Source of the DNA: an uncultured Paraburkholderia sp.
Lineage (GTDB): Bacteria > Pseudomonadota > Gammaproteobacteria > Burkholderiales > Burkholderiaceae
Assembly: GCA_937917025.1 (NCBI GenBank)
Contig: CALFSF010000129.1
Location: forward strand, 1-15,005
Length of the DNA: 15,005 nucleotides
Direction: 5' to 3'
The notes beneath the pieces are model-generated. The model was given only the letters and a program-made list of their open reading frames with translations. It had not been told where the DNA came from and did not search any database. This document shows positions 1 through 6,083 of the stretch, one piece after another; position 1 is the first letter of the stretch; each line of letters opens with the position of its first letter. The translations under genes and the position numbers were made by a program.

Positions 1-128
1 CGCCATCCAGTGCCTTCACGGCCGCGTCATGCCACGCACGGGCACGACGGTTGCGGAACTGTTAGGCGTCTGTCAGGCGATACGGTTCCCGCGGGCAATA
101 TCCGATTACATAAATCGCGCCGGCCCGC
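1..128. other. Window edge, no convincing gene
   Basis: This stretch lies downstream of the EVE-domain gene. On the minus strand a short open frame running off the edge reads as a plausible peptide (RRARAWHDAAVKALDG), but a TAA lies just upstream in that frame and no ATG, GTG or TTG start is visible between them. On the plus strand a frame ends with TAG at 63-65 and looks like the complement of the same stretch. I cannot assign either. Confidence 0.3.
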
Positions 129-587
129 TCACGCCAGATGCTTCGTGATGAAGTGCCATTCGGCTTCGGTGACGGGCGTGATCGACAGCCGGTTGCCTTT
201 CGCGAGCACGCGCATGTTCGCGAGTTCGGGGTGCTCACGCAGCGTCGCGAGCGGGATCAGCGCGATCTTCTTCTTGAAGACCACATCGACGAGTGTCCAG
301 CGCGGCGTTTCGTGATCCGATTTCGGATCGTAGTACGGGCTCTTCTTGTTGAACTGCGTGGGATCGGGGTAGGGCGTCGATGCGACCGCCGCGATGCCCG
401 CAATGCCAGGCGCTGGGCAGCTCGAATGGTAGAACAGCACCCCGTCGCCGACCTGCATCGTGTCGCGCATGAAGTTGCGCGCCTGATAATTGCGCACGCC
501 CGTCCACGGTAACGTGTGCTGCGGCGCTTCTGCGAGGTGATCGATGCTTGCTTCGTCCGGTTCGGACTTCATTAGCCAGTAGCGCAT
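129..587 (-). CDS. EVE domain-containing protein
   Basis: This is a single-domain EVE-family protein of 152 residues. EVE domains share the PUA-like fold of YTH domains and are thought to bind modified bases in DNA or RNA; the substrate of this stand-alone bacterial type is not settled. The N terminus YWLMKSEPD is the family hallmark, followed by WTGVRNYQARNFMR (about residues 28-41), VGDGVLFYHS (about 47-56) and a conserved C-terminal half ending in an RLSITPVTEAEW stretch. The ATG at 585-587 is chosen because the family starts there; the open frame continues 15 codons upstream but that part is not family-like and would run toward the 6S terminator. No good Shine-Dalgarno is visible before this ATG. 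It is the last gene of the block zapB-like/zapA/6S RNA/EVE on this strand. Family assignment is secure, function is not. Confidence 0.9.
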   Translation of the reverse strand: MRYWLMKSEPDEASIDHLAEAPQHTLPWTGVRNYQARNFMRDTMQVGDGVLFYHSSCPAPGIAGIAAVASTPYPDPTQFNKKSPYYDPKSDHETPRWTLVDVVFKKKIALIPLATLREHPELANMRVLAKGNRLSITPVTEAEWHFITKHLA

Positions 588-633
588 GAGTCGATATGAA
601 CGTTGAAGTAGAGAAGAAAAGCAGGGGCACAAA

Positions 634-664
634 TGAAAACGGCACCGGACGAGTGTCCGATGCC
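634..664 (-). terminator. Rho-independent terminator after 6S RNA
   Basis: Read on the minus strand, a 10-bp stem (GGCATCGGAC with GTCCGGTGCC, one G-U pair) encloses the loop ACTC at 641-664 and is followed by GTTTTCATTT. It lies about ten bases beyond the 3' end of the predicted 6S RNA and before the EVE gene, so it should separate the two transcripts. The stem would also form on the other strand, but without a T-run. Confidence 0.75.
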
Positions 665-673
665 GCTGAATAG

Positions 674-850
674 ATCCCCGCCATAGCCGCTAGGCCGGCA
701 TCCTGAACCGGGAGTTCAGAATTGGTCGCAGTTAGCCGCACTTCGGGTACATCAGACAGAGTGACGCGCACGCCCGTGCTGCAAATTTCCACAACCGTGC
801 ACATGGCATTGGTTCAAGGAATATATGACCTTGGCAAACCAGGCAGGGAA
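674..850 (-). ncRNA. ssrS: 6S RNA
   Basis: This is the 6S regulatory RNA, which mimics an open promoter and sequesters the sigma70 RNA polymerase holoenzyme. No search was run; the call rests on structure and position. The 5' end UCCCUGCC (849-842) pairs over eight bases with GGCGGGGA at the 3' end (682-675), the closing stem of 6S. Inside it, CCUUGAACC near 810 can pair with GGUUCAGG near 705. CUGAAC-UCCCG-GUUCAG near 718-702 can form the alternative hairpin known for 6S release. The length of about 177 nt is typical. It sits directly downstream of zapA, as ssrS does in E. coli, and ends in a strong terminator. Open frames through it (for example 235-804) are spurious. End positions are good to a few bases. 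The promoter was not clearly identified. Confidence 0.85.
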
Positions 851-979
851 GGTAAAACGAGGTGAATCCAGACGCGCGATGACCTCATGAGTACACTGCG
901 CCGAACTCGAAGAGCGGTCACATGACCGGCCTTTAAAAAACATTGACTGCGAAATCTGTACTGCGCCAGCACTGCAATT
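851..979 (-). other. zapA to 6S RNA spacer
   Basis: This 129-bp spacer should contain the 6S RNA promoter, but I do not see a convincing -35/-10 pair ending at 850. It holds a near-perfect palindrome, CGGTCACATGACCG (915-928), and a T6 run on the minus strand at 935-940 that precedes rather than follows that hairpin, so it is not a normal terminator for zapA. The palindrome could be a regulator site for 6S; this is inference. Confidence 0.35.
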
Positions 980-1294
980 TCACTGCACGCCGTACTGCTG
1001 GATGACTGCGCCCAGCTGTTCGTTCATTGAGTGCATTGTACGCCGGATTTCCTCAGCGGGAAAAGATTCTCCGTGCCGCACGCTGGCTTGCAGCTTAAGC
1101 AGTTCCGATGCCAGCGACAGCGCGGCCATCACTGCAATACGGTCTTGCCCGCGCACGTTGCTGCCCGAACGGATCTTCGACATTTCGGCATCGACGCGTG
1201 CCACGGCTTCGAGCAGCGCGGCTTCGGTTTCCGGCGAACAGGCGAGACGATACGGCTGGCCGAGAATCGAGACTTCGATCTGCTTCGTGGTCAT
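980..1294 (-). CDS. zapA: Cell division protein ZapA
   Basis: ZapA binds FtsZ and promotes bundling of protofilaments in the cytoplasmic Z ring. The 104-residue product is the usual length. It begins TTKQIEVSILGQPYRLAC, the ZapA N-terminal globular domain. The middle has the typical RIAVMAALSLASELL (about residues 52-66), leading into the C-terminal helix that forms the tetramer coiled coil. The ATG at 1292-1294 overlaps the stop of the upstream coiled-coil gene (ATGA), so translation is probably coupled. It is followed by the 6S RNA gene on the same strand, as in gammaproteobacteria. Nothing looks broken. Confidence 0.93.
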   Translation of the reverse strand: MTTKQIEVSILGQPYRLACSPETEAALLEAVARVDAEMSKIRSGSNVRGQDRIAVMAALSLASELLKLQASVRHGESFPAEEIRRTMHSMNEQLGAVIQQYGVQ

Positions 1295-1662
1295 GCATTT
1301 TCTCCGTGGCGGGTGACTTCGCGACCGGCTTCCTCATCGTGATCCTCGTGATCGTTCTGAGGGGGGGCGAGCAGGTCGAGCTGGTTGTCCGGCTCGGCAT
1401 GCGATCGCGCGCGCGGGAGTTTTTCGAGGATGGCGTTCAGGCGGACCTGTGCGTCGTCGATCTTCGACGAGAGCGTGTCGCGCTCCGCTTGCAGCGCGTT
1501 GCGCTCCTCACGGGTCTGCTCGAGTTCCACGCGTGTGGCCTCGCATTCCGCGCGCGCCTGGGCGAGCTGCTCTTCGAGCGCGCGGCGCGCCTCGTGATGA
1601 CGCTGGCTGATTTCGATCAGCCGGCCAATATTCTGTGAAAGTGTTTCGAGTTCGTTGAGCAT
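1291..1662 (-). CDS. ZapB-like coiled-coil protein
   Basis: This 123-residue protein is almost wholly a predicted coiled coil from about residue 3 to 82. It is rich in Glu, Gln, Arg and Ala with heptad-like Leu spacing and has no enzyme motif. It then passes into an acidic, His-containing tail (NDHEDHDEEAGREV, about 103-116). ZapB in E. coli is a short coiled coil that binds ZapA and links the Z ring to MatP. Placement immediately before zapA with a 4-base overlap suggests the same partner here, but sequence resemblance is only of coiled-coil type, so the name is an inference from context. The start has a strong Shine-Dalgarno (AGAGGA, minus strand, 1676-1671) eight bases before the ATG. Homologues in Burkholderia are often called hypothetical proteins. 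Confidence 0.8.
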   Translation of the reverse strand: MLNELETLSQNIGRLIEISQRHHEARRALEEQLAQARAECEATRVELEQTREERNALQAERDTLSSKIDDAQVRLNAILEKLPRARSHAEPDNQLDLLAPPQNDHEDHDEEAGREVTRHGENA

Positions 1663-1687
1663 GTGCTGCGTCCTCTAAAGACACGGC

Positions 1688-1716
1688 ATTCTAGCGCGGA
1701 ATGTCGCAGGTTCCGA
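1688..1716 (-). promoter_or_regulatory. Putative promoter of zapB-like/zapA
   Basis: On the minus strand TAGAAT (1693-1688) is a good -10 element. The hexamer 17 bases upstream, TCGGAA (1716-1711), is a poor -35 (3 of 6), while TTGTCG lies nearby at an over-long 20-base spacing. It is in the right place, about 25 bases before the zapB-like start. Confidence 0.45.
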
Positions 1717-1796
1717 CAATTGTCTCGTTTCCAGACGTAACAACCTCGCTTTATGCGAGTTTTATGCCTGCAAAACACGCAAACCGCACAAATCGG

Positions 1797-1820
1797 CGCG
1801 CACGCGAATTGCAGTGCGCG
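1797..1820. promoter_or_regulatory. Dyad upstream of the btuB promoter
   Basis: A perfect 7-bp inverted repeat, CGCGCAC and GTGCGCG, is separated by ten bases (centre GCGAATTGCA). It ends eight bases before the -35 hexamer of the btuB promoter. Position and symmetry fit a regulator binding site, but GC-rich sequence makes such repeats by chance and no known regulator motif is recognised. Confidence 0.3.
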
Positions 1821-1828
1821 TCGCTTTC

Positions 1829-1857
1829 TTGACGCTAAAGCGGCCCGCTCCTACACT
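1829..1857 (+). promoter_or_regulatory. Sigma70 promoter of the btuB operon
   Basis: TTGACG (1829-1834) and TACACT (1852-1857) are near-consensus -35 and -10 hexamers at the ideal 17-base spacing. The expected transcript start is close to 1864, which coincides with the 5' edge of the cobalamin riboswitch, so the leader starts with the aptamer. Confidence 0.8.
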
Positions 1858-1861
1858 TGCG

Positions 1862-2085
1862 GCACTTTGGTGCCCGCGCGCATTTTCATGTTGCGCAGTT
1901 AAACGGGAAACAGGGCGCGCGGCATTGCGATCGCGCCAACCTGTGCTGCCCCCGCAACGGTAAGCGACCGCGTTATTTCCCGCAAGTCGATCCGATACGC
2001 GCCGTCAAAAAGCGCGCTGTGCCACTGCGCATTCATGCGTGGGAAGGCGGATCGACGCGTCGCCAGCCCGGATACCGGCCAGAGG
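1862..2085 (+). promoter_or_regulatory. Cobalamin (B12) riboswitch
   Basis: The conserved blocks of the cobalamin riboswitch aptamer appear in order. They are GGTGCC (1869-1874), TTAAACGGGAA (1899-1909), GCTGCCCCCGCAACGGTAA (1945-1963), GCCACTG (2021-2027), TGGGAAGG (2040-2047) and the B12 box AGCCCGGATACCGGCC (2065-2080). Binding of adenosylcobalamin (or a related cobalamin) would lower expression of btuB and the genes behind it. The aptamer starts at the predicted transcript start and ends about 110 bases before the btuB start. The variable region between 1964 and 2020 is long but within the class range. Boundaries are approximate. Confidence 0.95.
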
Positions 2086-2136
2086 GAAGGGCGTCGTTCG
2101 CGCGCGGCAGCTGTTCGCCTCGCGACGCACGGTCGC

Positions 2137-2189
2137 CCTGTCACGCAATGGCCTGCGGGGAAGCAGGCCGCGTACCTCAGCTACAGGAA
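2137..2189 (+). promoter_or_regulatory. Probable riboswitch expression platform and btuB RBS
   Basis: A perfect hairpin, GGCCTGC-GGGGAA-GCAGGCC (2150-2169), stands between the aptamer and the Shine-Dalgarno AGGAA (2185-2189), which lies eight bases before the btuB ATG. CCTGT (2137-2141) can pair with ACAGG (2183-2187), enclosing the hairpin and masking the ribosome site. There is no U-run after any hairpin, so control of translation is more likely than termination. The pairing is only 5 bp and is my inference. Confidence 0.4.
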
Positions 2190-2197
2190 TTCACCGG

Positions 2198-4135
2198 ATG
2201 TACACGCCCATCGCCCGCGCGGCGCTGCTCGCCCTGACCGGCCTGCCGCTTGCCGCACTGGCCCAGTCCGCCCAGACGGACGACACCTCCGCATCCACGC
2301 GCACGATAGCGCAGACGTCGGCGCAGGACGCCACGGCGTCCATGCCCGCAGCCACATCCGCACCGGAACCGGCGAAGGCGACGCTCGCGCCCATCGTGGT
2401 CACCGCCGCGCGCGGACCGCAAGCGCTCGCGGACGCCATTCCGCAGACCACCCGCTTCGACCAGCAGGACATCGCCGATACGAGCGCACGCGATCTGCCA
2501 GGCCTGCTGCAACTCGCGCCAGGCGCGCAGATCGTGCGCAACGGCGGCCCGGGTTCGTCGGCGAGCCTCTTGTTGCGGGGCGCCTCCGCGCAGCAGTCGC
2601 TGGTGTTGATCGACGGCGTGCGCGTCGATTCCGTGAGCCTCGGCAATGCGCAGATCGAGCAGCTTCCGCTCGACCAGATCGATCACGTCGAAGTGGTGAA
2701 CGGCAACGTGTCGGCGCTGTACGGATCCGGCGCGGTCGGCGGCGTCGTGCAGGTGTTCACGAAGGACGGCGGCAACCATCCGCCGCGCTTCAATTTTTCC
2801 GTCGAATACGGCAGCTATCACACGCAACGGCAGCAGGCGGGCGTCGATGGCGCGCTCGACAGCGACGGCAAGACGACCTTCAGCGTCTCGATCGCACGCG
2901 CGAAGGACGACGGCTTTTCGTCGATCAACCCCGCGCTCGCGCCGGTCAATCCGAACGCGAACGGCTATCTGAACGAGAGCGTCTCGGCGTCCTTGCGTCA
3001 CCGCTTCAACGATAAATGGGACGTAGGCGTGCGTTACTTCCAGTCGAACGGCAACGACAGCTTCGACAATCCGTACGGCGTGCCGACCGATCTCAACAAC
3101 CTGTACAGCAAGGTCCAGCTCGCGTCGGCGTTCGCCAACGGGCGCGTGACCGACTGGTGGACGACGCACGTGATCGTCGCCGCCGGCAACGACCGCAGCA
3201 ACAACGCGTTGAACGGCGTCTACACGGATCACTTCGACACCGACAACCGCCAGTACACGTGGCAGAACGATTTCACGTTCGCGCCGCAGCAAAAGCTCCA
3301 GCTGGGCTACGAGCATCTCGACCAGACGCTCGATTCGAACGACTACAGCGCGCCCGACCGTCATGTCAATTCCGGCTTTGCGGGCTATACGGGACGCTTT
3401 GGCCGCAGCCAGTTCCAGGCGAACGTGCGGCGCGACCAGTACTCCGATTTCGGTGGCGCGAACAGTTACTATCTCGGCTACGGATACGATGTCACGGAAC
3501 ACTGGAAAGTGACCGCAAGCTGGTCGGACGCGTTCCGTGCGCCGACCTTCAACGATCTGTACTACCCGTATAGCGGCAATCCGTCGATCCTGCCGGAGCG
3601 TAGCCACTCGGTCGAGGCGGCGTTGCAGTACGCGTCGAACGCGCTGGGCGTGCTGAAGCTCACGGCGTTCGAGACGCGCTACACGAACCTGATCGAGTAT
3701 CAGCAGATGACACCGGGCGTGTACGTCGCGCAGAACGTGGGGCGCGCGAAAGTGCAGGGCGTCGAGGGATCATGGAGCGGCCATGTCGGCAAGACAGATG
3801 TGCGCGCGGCGCTCACGTTCCAGAATCCCGTCGACGAAGACACGAACACCGACCTGAACCGTCGCGCGCGTCGCTTCGCTTCGTTCTCCGCGAACCGCGA
3901 TATCGGCGGCTGGCGCGTGGGCGGCGAGTGGCTCGTGAGCGGCGAGCGTGAAGACAGCGGCACGACGCTCGGCGGCTATGGCGTCGTGAACCTCTCGGCG
4001 CGCTACGCGATCACGAAGTCGTGGTACGTGGCCGCGCAGATCCAGAATCTCTTCGACAAGGACTATGAACTGGCCTACACGTACAACACGCCGCGTCGCG
4101 GCGCGTATCTCACGCTCGGCTGGCAGCAGCAGTGA
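2198..4135 (+). CDS. btuB: TonB-dependent vitamin B12 outer-membrane receptor BtuB
   Basis: This outer-membrane beta-barrel imports cobalamin and other corrinoids using TonB energy. The product is 645 residues, somewhat longer than E. coli BtuB (614). A Sec signal peptide (residues 1-22, ending LAALA) is followed by an Ala/Thr/Ser-rich linker of about 39 residues. Then comes the TonB box (TLAPIVVTAARG, about 62-73) and the plug domain, which includes LLLRGASAQQSLVLIDGVRV and VVNGNVSALYGSGAVGGVV. The barrel strands fill the rest, with a family-typical end (QNLFDKDYELAYTYNTPRRG). The ATG at 2198 is chosen over the longer frame from 2039 because it has a signal peptide and a Shine-Dalgarno, and because the longer frame overlaps the riboswitch. 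It is first gene of the operon. Oddities: the long linker, and a final GWQQQ instead of a terminal Phe or Trp. Identity as BtuB, not another TonB receptor, rests on the riboswitch and neighbours. Confidence 0.93.
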   Translation: MYTPIARAALLALTGLPLAALAQSAQTDDTSASTRTIAQTSAQDATASMPAATSAPEPAKATLAPIVVTAARGPQALADAIPQTTRFDQQDIADTSARDLPGLLQLAPGAQIVRNGGPGSSASLLLRGASAQQSLVLIDGVRVDSVSLGNAQIEQLPLDQIDHVEVVNGNVSALYGSGAVGGVVQVFTKDGGNHPPRFNFSVEYGSYHTQRQQAGVDGALDSDGKTTFSVSIARAKDDGFSSINPALAPVNPNANGYLNESVSASLRHRFNDKWDVGVRYFQSNGNDSFDNPYGVPTDLNNLYSKVQLASAFANGRVTDWWTTHVIVAAGNDRSNNALNGVYTDHFDTDNRQYTWQNDFTFAPQQKLQLGYEHLDQTLDSNDYSAPDRHVNSGFAGYTGRFGRSQFQANVRRDQYSDFGGANSYYLGYGYDVTEHWKVTASWSDAFRAPTFNDLYYPYSGNPSILPERSHSVEAALQYASNALGVLKLTAFETRYTNLIEYQQMTPGVYVAQNVGRAKVQGVEGSWSGHVGKTDVRAALTFQNPVDEDTNTDLNRRARRFASFSANRDIGGWRVGGEWLVSGEREDSGTTLGGYGVVNLSARYAITKSWYVAAQIQNLFDKDYELAYTYNTPRRGAYLTLGWQQQ

Positions 4136-4171
4136 GATGCCTGACGCGCCCGGTTCGCGGGGTGAGCCGGC

Positions 4172-5254
4172 ATGCCGTCTGATCGCGCCGCGATGAACCG
4201 CGCGGCGATGCGTCCCGCGACCGGCATGAGCGCGCAGCGCGCTGTCGCGATCTGGTGCGGGCTGGCCGTGCTCGCGGTGCTTGTGTTCGTGGCGTCATTG
4301 GCGCTGGGCAGCGTCGCGCTCGGGCCGTTGCGCGTCGTTAGCGCGTTGATGCCCTGGCATCCGGACACGGCTGCTTCGCTGGGTTCATCCTCGCCGGATC
4401 TGGCCATCGAGATCGTGCGCACGCTGCGTCTGCCCCGCGCGCTGGCTGGCTTCGCGTGCGGCGCGTTGCTCGCGGTCGCGGGCGCGCTGCTTCAGGTGTT
4501 GCTGCGCAATCCGCTTGCCGAGCCGTATGTGCTCGGCGTATCGGGCGGCGCCGCGAGCTTCGCGCTGGTCGCGATGATCGCCGGATGCGCGTGGTGGATC
4601 GTCGATACCAGCGCGTTTGCCGGCGCGTTCGCGTCGATCCTGCTGGTGCTCGGTCTCGCGCGACGCGAGCTGTGGCGTGGCGAGCCGCAGGATGCGTCGC
4701 CGCGTCTCCTGCTGACGGGCGCGGTGATCGCGGCGGGCTGGGGCGCGGTCATCACATTGCTGCTGAGTGTCGCGCCCGAGAGCCGTCTGCGCGGCATGTT
4801 GTTCTGGCTGACCGGCGACCTGAATGGCGGCGGCATGCCGTGGGTCGCGCTCTGCGCGCTCGCCGTCACGCTGGTGGCGATCGTGCCGGCCGCGGCTCAA
4901 CTGAACGTGTTGTTGCGGGGCGATGCGGCCGCCCGGGCGCTCGGCGTGCCGGTCATGCGTTTGCGGCTGCGCGTGTATCTCGTCGCTTCGCTCGCGGCGG
5001 CGGCCGCGGTGACGACGGGCGGCACGATTGGCTTTGTCGGCCTCGTCGTGCCGCATATGCTGCGGCTCGCGTTCGGCAACGACCAGCGCATGCTGCTGCC
5101 GGCCGCCGCGCTTGCCGGCGGTCTCGCCGTGATGGCCGCCGATCTCGTCGCGCGGACGGTCATCGCGCCCGCGCAGCTGCCGGTCGGCGTGATCACCGCG
5201 CTCGCGGGCGTGCCGGTGTTCCTCTGGATGCTGTTGCACAGGCGGCGAGGATGA
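4172..5254 (+). CDS. btuC: Corrinoid ABC transporter permease (BtuC, FecCD family)
   Basis: This is the inner-membrane permease of the B12 importer, a FecCD/BtuC-family protein of 360 residues with about ten hydrophobic segments. Family motifs are LRLPRALAGFACGALLAVAG (about 85-104), RNPLAEPYVLGVSGGA (about 112-127), GTIGFVGLVVPHMLR (about 284-298) and the C-terminal ITALAGVPVFLWML (341-354). The start at 4172 has GGGGTGAG five bases upstream; later in-frame ATGs at 4193, 4208 and 4226 lack this, although the first 20 residues are polar and could be dispensable. It follows btuB by 36 bp and overlaps the ATPase gene by 4 bases (ATGA). Siderophore permeases look alike; corrinoid specificity is inferred from the operon and riboswitch. 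Confidence 0.9.
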   Translation: MPSDRAAMNRAAMRPATGMSAQRAVAIWCGLAVLAVLVFVASLALGSVALGPLRVVSALMPWHPDTAASLGSSSPDLAIEIVRTLRLPRALAGFACGALLAVAGALLQVLLRNPLAEPYVLGVSGGAASFALVAMIAGCAWWIVDTSAFAGAFASILLVLGLARRELWRGEPQDASPRLLLTGAVIAAGWGAVITLLLSVAPESRLRGMLFWLTGDLNGGGMPWVALCALAVTLVAIVPAAAQLNVLLRGDAAARALGVPVMRLRLRVYLVASLAAAAAVTTGGTIGFVGLVVPHMLRLAFGNDQRMLLPAAALAGGLAVMAADLVARTVIAPAQLPVGVITALAGVPVFLWMLLHRRRG

Positions 5255-6081
5255 ACGCACACGCTTTCACCGCTTCGGCACTGTCCGCGCAACGCGTCAC
5301 GCTGCGTGCCGGTACACGTACGTTACTCGACGATTTCACGCACACGTTTCATCCGGGTGAGGTGTGGTGCATCGCGGGTCCGAACGGCGCCGGAAAGACC
5401 ACGCTGATTTCCGCGCTCGCCGGTTTGCTCGAACCCGCGAGCGGTCACGTGGAACTCGATGGCGTTCATGTCACGACATGGTCGCCCGCCAGGCTCGCGC
5501 AACGCCGTGCGCTGATGCCGCAAGGCGAGCGCGATGCGTTCAGCGCGAGCGTCTTCGAGATCGTGATGCTCAACCGTTTCCCGCATCTCGATGGCTGGGG
5601 CTGGGAGCGTGCCGAAGATCGCGCGGCGGCGCATGCCGCGCTCGACACGCTTGGCCTCGCGTCGCTCGAGGCGCGCGACGTGCTGTCGCTGTCGGGCGGC
5701 GAGCGCCAGCGCGTGGCGCTGGCGGCGGTGCTGTGCCAGGACGCGCCGCTACTGCTGCTCGACGAACCGCTTTCGCATCTCGACCTGCATCATCAGATCG
5801 ACTGCCTCGAGGCGCTGACTACGTGGGCACAAGCATCGAAGCATTCGCCACGCAGCGTGATTTTCTCGTGTCACGATCTCAACCTGGCGCGCCGCTTTGC
5901 CACGCATGCGTTGCTGCTCGACGGAAACGGCACGGCCCATGCGGGCCCGGTCCGCGACGTGCTCACGCCGGCGCTCGCGAGCCGTGCGTTCGGCTATCCG
6001 CTGGTCCTGATCCGCGACGGCGAACACGAAGCACTGATCCCGTCGATCCAACGCGACATCTCTCATTCTTCAAACAGATAA
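5251..6081 (+). CDS. btuD: Corrinoid ABC transporter ATP-binding protein (BtuD)
   Basis: This is the ATPase that powers the BtuC permease at the cytoplasmic face. The 276-residue protein has all motifs of an ABC ATPase: Walker A GPNGAGKTT (43-51), Q-loop Gln91, signature LSGGERQ (147-153), Walker B LLLLDEP (167-173), D-loop SHLD and the H-loop His208 in FSCHDLNLARR. The start at 5251 forms an ATGA overlap with btuC, and GGCGAGG just upstream can serve as the ribosome site. The C-terminal region past residue 225 is typical of FecE/BtuD proteins. cobT follows after two bases. Transport substrate is inferred from context. No defect is seen. Confidence 0.92.
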   Translation: MNAHAFTASALSAQRVTLRAGTRTLLDDFTHTFHPGEVWCIAGPNGAGKTTLISALAGLLEPASGHVELDGVHVTTWSPARLAQRRALMPQGERDAFSASVFEIVMLNRFPHLDGWGWERAEDRAAAHAALDTLGLASLEARDVLSLSGGERQRVALAAVLCQDAPLLLLDEPLSHLDLHHQIDCLEALTTWAQASKHSPRSVIFSCHDLNLARRFATHALLLDGNGTAHAGPVRDVLTPALASRAFGYPLVLIRDGEHEALIPSIQRDISHSSNR

Positions 6082-6083
6082 TC

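Noticed and set aside
235..804. Minus-strand open frame of 189 codons spanning the 6S RNA and part of the EVE gene
   Set aside because: Its sequence runs through the 6S RNA and its terminator, then out of frame through the EVE domain gene; it has no family features.
1745..1763. Small hairpin CTCGC-TTTAT-GCGAG followed by TTTT between the divergent zapB-like and btuB promoters
   Set aside because: Five base pairs only and no gene upstream on the plus strand that would need a terminator.
2039..2197. N-terminal extension of btuB starting at 2039
   Set aside because: This part overlaps the 3' half of the B12 riboswitch, is Arg-rich, and would put the signal peptide inside the protein.
2177..3607. 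Long antisense open frame of 476 codons opposite btuB
   Set aside because: It is Arg/Val/Ala-rich with no recognisable domain and mirrors the GC-rich third positions of btuB; the btuB reading has a signal peptide, TonB box and barrel motifs.
4456..5250. Upstream extension of the btuD frame inside btuC
   Set aside because: Arg-rich out-of-frame reading of btuC; the ABC ATPase begins at the ATG at 5251.
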